From Pseudoflavonifractor sp964504285 (GTDB lineage: Bacteria; Bacillota; Clostridia; Oscillospirales; Oscillospiraceae), in assembly GCA_964504285.1 (NCBI GenBank), contig CAZDDZ010000038.1, positions 1 through 21,526 on the forward strand: a stretch of 21,526 nucleotides of DNA, written 5' to 3'. Below the pieces are notes generated by a model. The model was not told the origin of the DNA. It was given only the letters and a program-made list of their open reading frames with translations, and searched no databases. This document shows, piece after piece, positions 21,445-21,526 of the stretch. The translations under genes were made by a program, and so were the position numbers. Every line of letters begins with the position of its first letter. Position 1 is the first letter of the stretch.

Positions 21445-21526
21445 TTTTCTTCTACGCATGTCTCTATCTCGTCGCTATCTTGTCATGCCTTCGGCGACCT
21501 ACTTTCCTGCGGAGGAAAGTAGGCAA
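21445..21526 (+). repeat. Dispersed intergenic repeat, copy 2 (runs to window end)
   Basis: It resembles 4183-4101 read on the minus strand: TTTCTTCTACGC, then TCTCTATCTC, then a hairpin CCTACTTTCC/GGAAAGTAGG. The spacing between landmarks is about equal in both copies, and the rest is diverged. It may continue beyond the window. Confidence 0.55.

Overview
The window looks like the chromosome of an anaerobic, gut-type Firmicute of the class Clostridia, most likely Oscillospiraceae/Ruminococcaceae-like; this placement is an inference from gene style, not from a marker search. The evidence is: GC-rich coding sequence set against AT-rich promoters; strong AGGAGG-type ribosome sites before most genes; a two-subunit oxygen-sensitive iron-sulfur serine dehydratase; the clostridial/bacillary tRNA methylthiotransferase MtaB; and many short GC-rich palindromic repeats between genes. 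No tRNA, rRNA, CRISPR array, transposase or phage gene is visible.

Layout. Positions 1-5658 are read leftward: pyruvate kinase (pyk), a catalase gene (katA) with a PerR-like operator followed one base later by a DUF454 membrane protein gene, a 530-base repeat-rich gap, and a CNNM/CBS/CorC membrane protein. From 5862 to 13501 genes run rightward: a ClC-type anion channel, a broken duplicate of the first codons of sdaAB, intact sdaAB-sdaAA, then a VOC-fold protein, an MBOAT acyltransferase, a DHHW (AlgJ/AlgX-like) protein and an MFS transporter in close succession. An AT-rich 46-residue membrane peptide gene (13672-13812) stands alone. Leftward again come thyA-folA-nudix (15798 to 13920) as a coupled operon. 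A dyad-packed 130-base leader then precedes a rightward ArAE/FUSC-type membrane protein and a small membrane protein. Leftward mtaB overlaps a lipoprotein S41 peptidase-like gene. The last rightward genes are an HPr-like protein lacking the usual phosphorylated histidine and a YfbR-type 5'-deoxynucleotidase.

How the genes work together. thyA, folA and the nudix hydrolase form one nucleotide/folate unit, and yfbR acts on the same deoxynucleotide pool. The MBOAT and DHHW pair is the usual arrangement for O-acylation of a surface polymer, here with an MFS transporter attached. pyk and serine dehydratase both produce pyruvate. katA is the oxidative-stress gene.

Most notable beyond the genes: (1) a family of about 170-base MITE-like elements with terminal inverted repeats, present three times (1-123, 9033-9200, 20409-20580), one sitting between a promoter and its ribosome site; (2) a structured leader at 15876-16005 in which two long stems compete for the same bases, a candidate cis-regulatory RNA or operator; (3) the partial sdaAB duplication; (4) the histidine-less HPr-like protein; (5) other palindromic repeats at 3950-4183 and 21233-21526, one family shared between the two places in opposite orientation. 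All homology calls are from recognition of motifs, not from searches.
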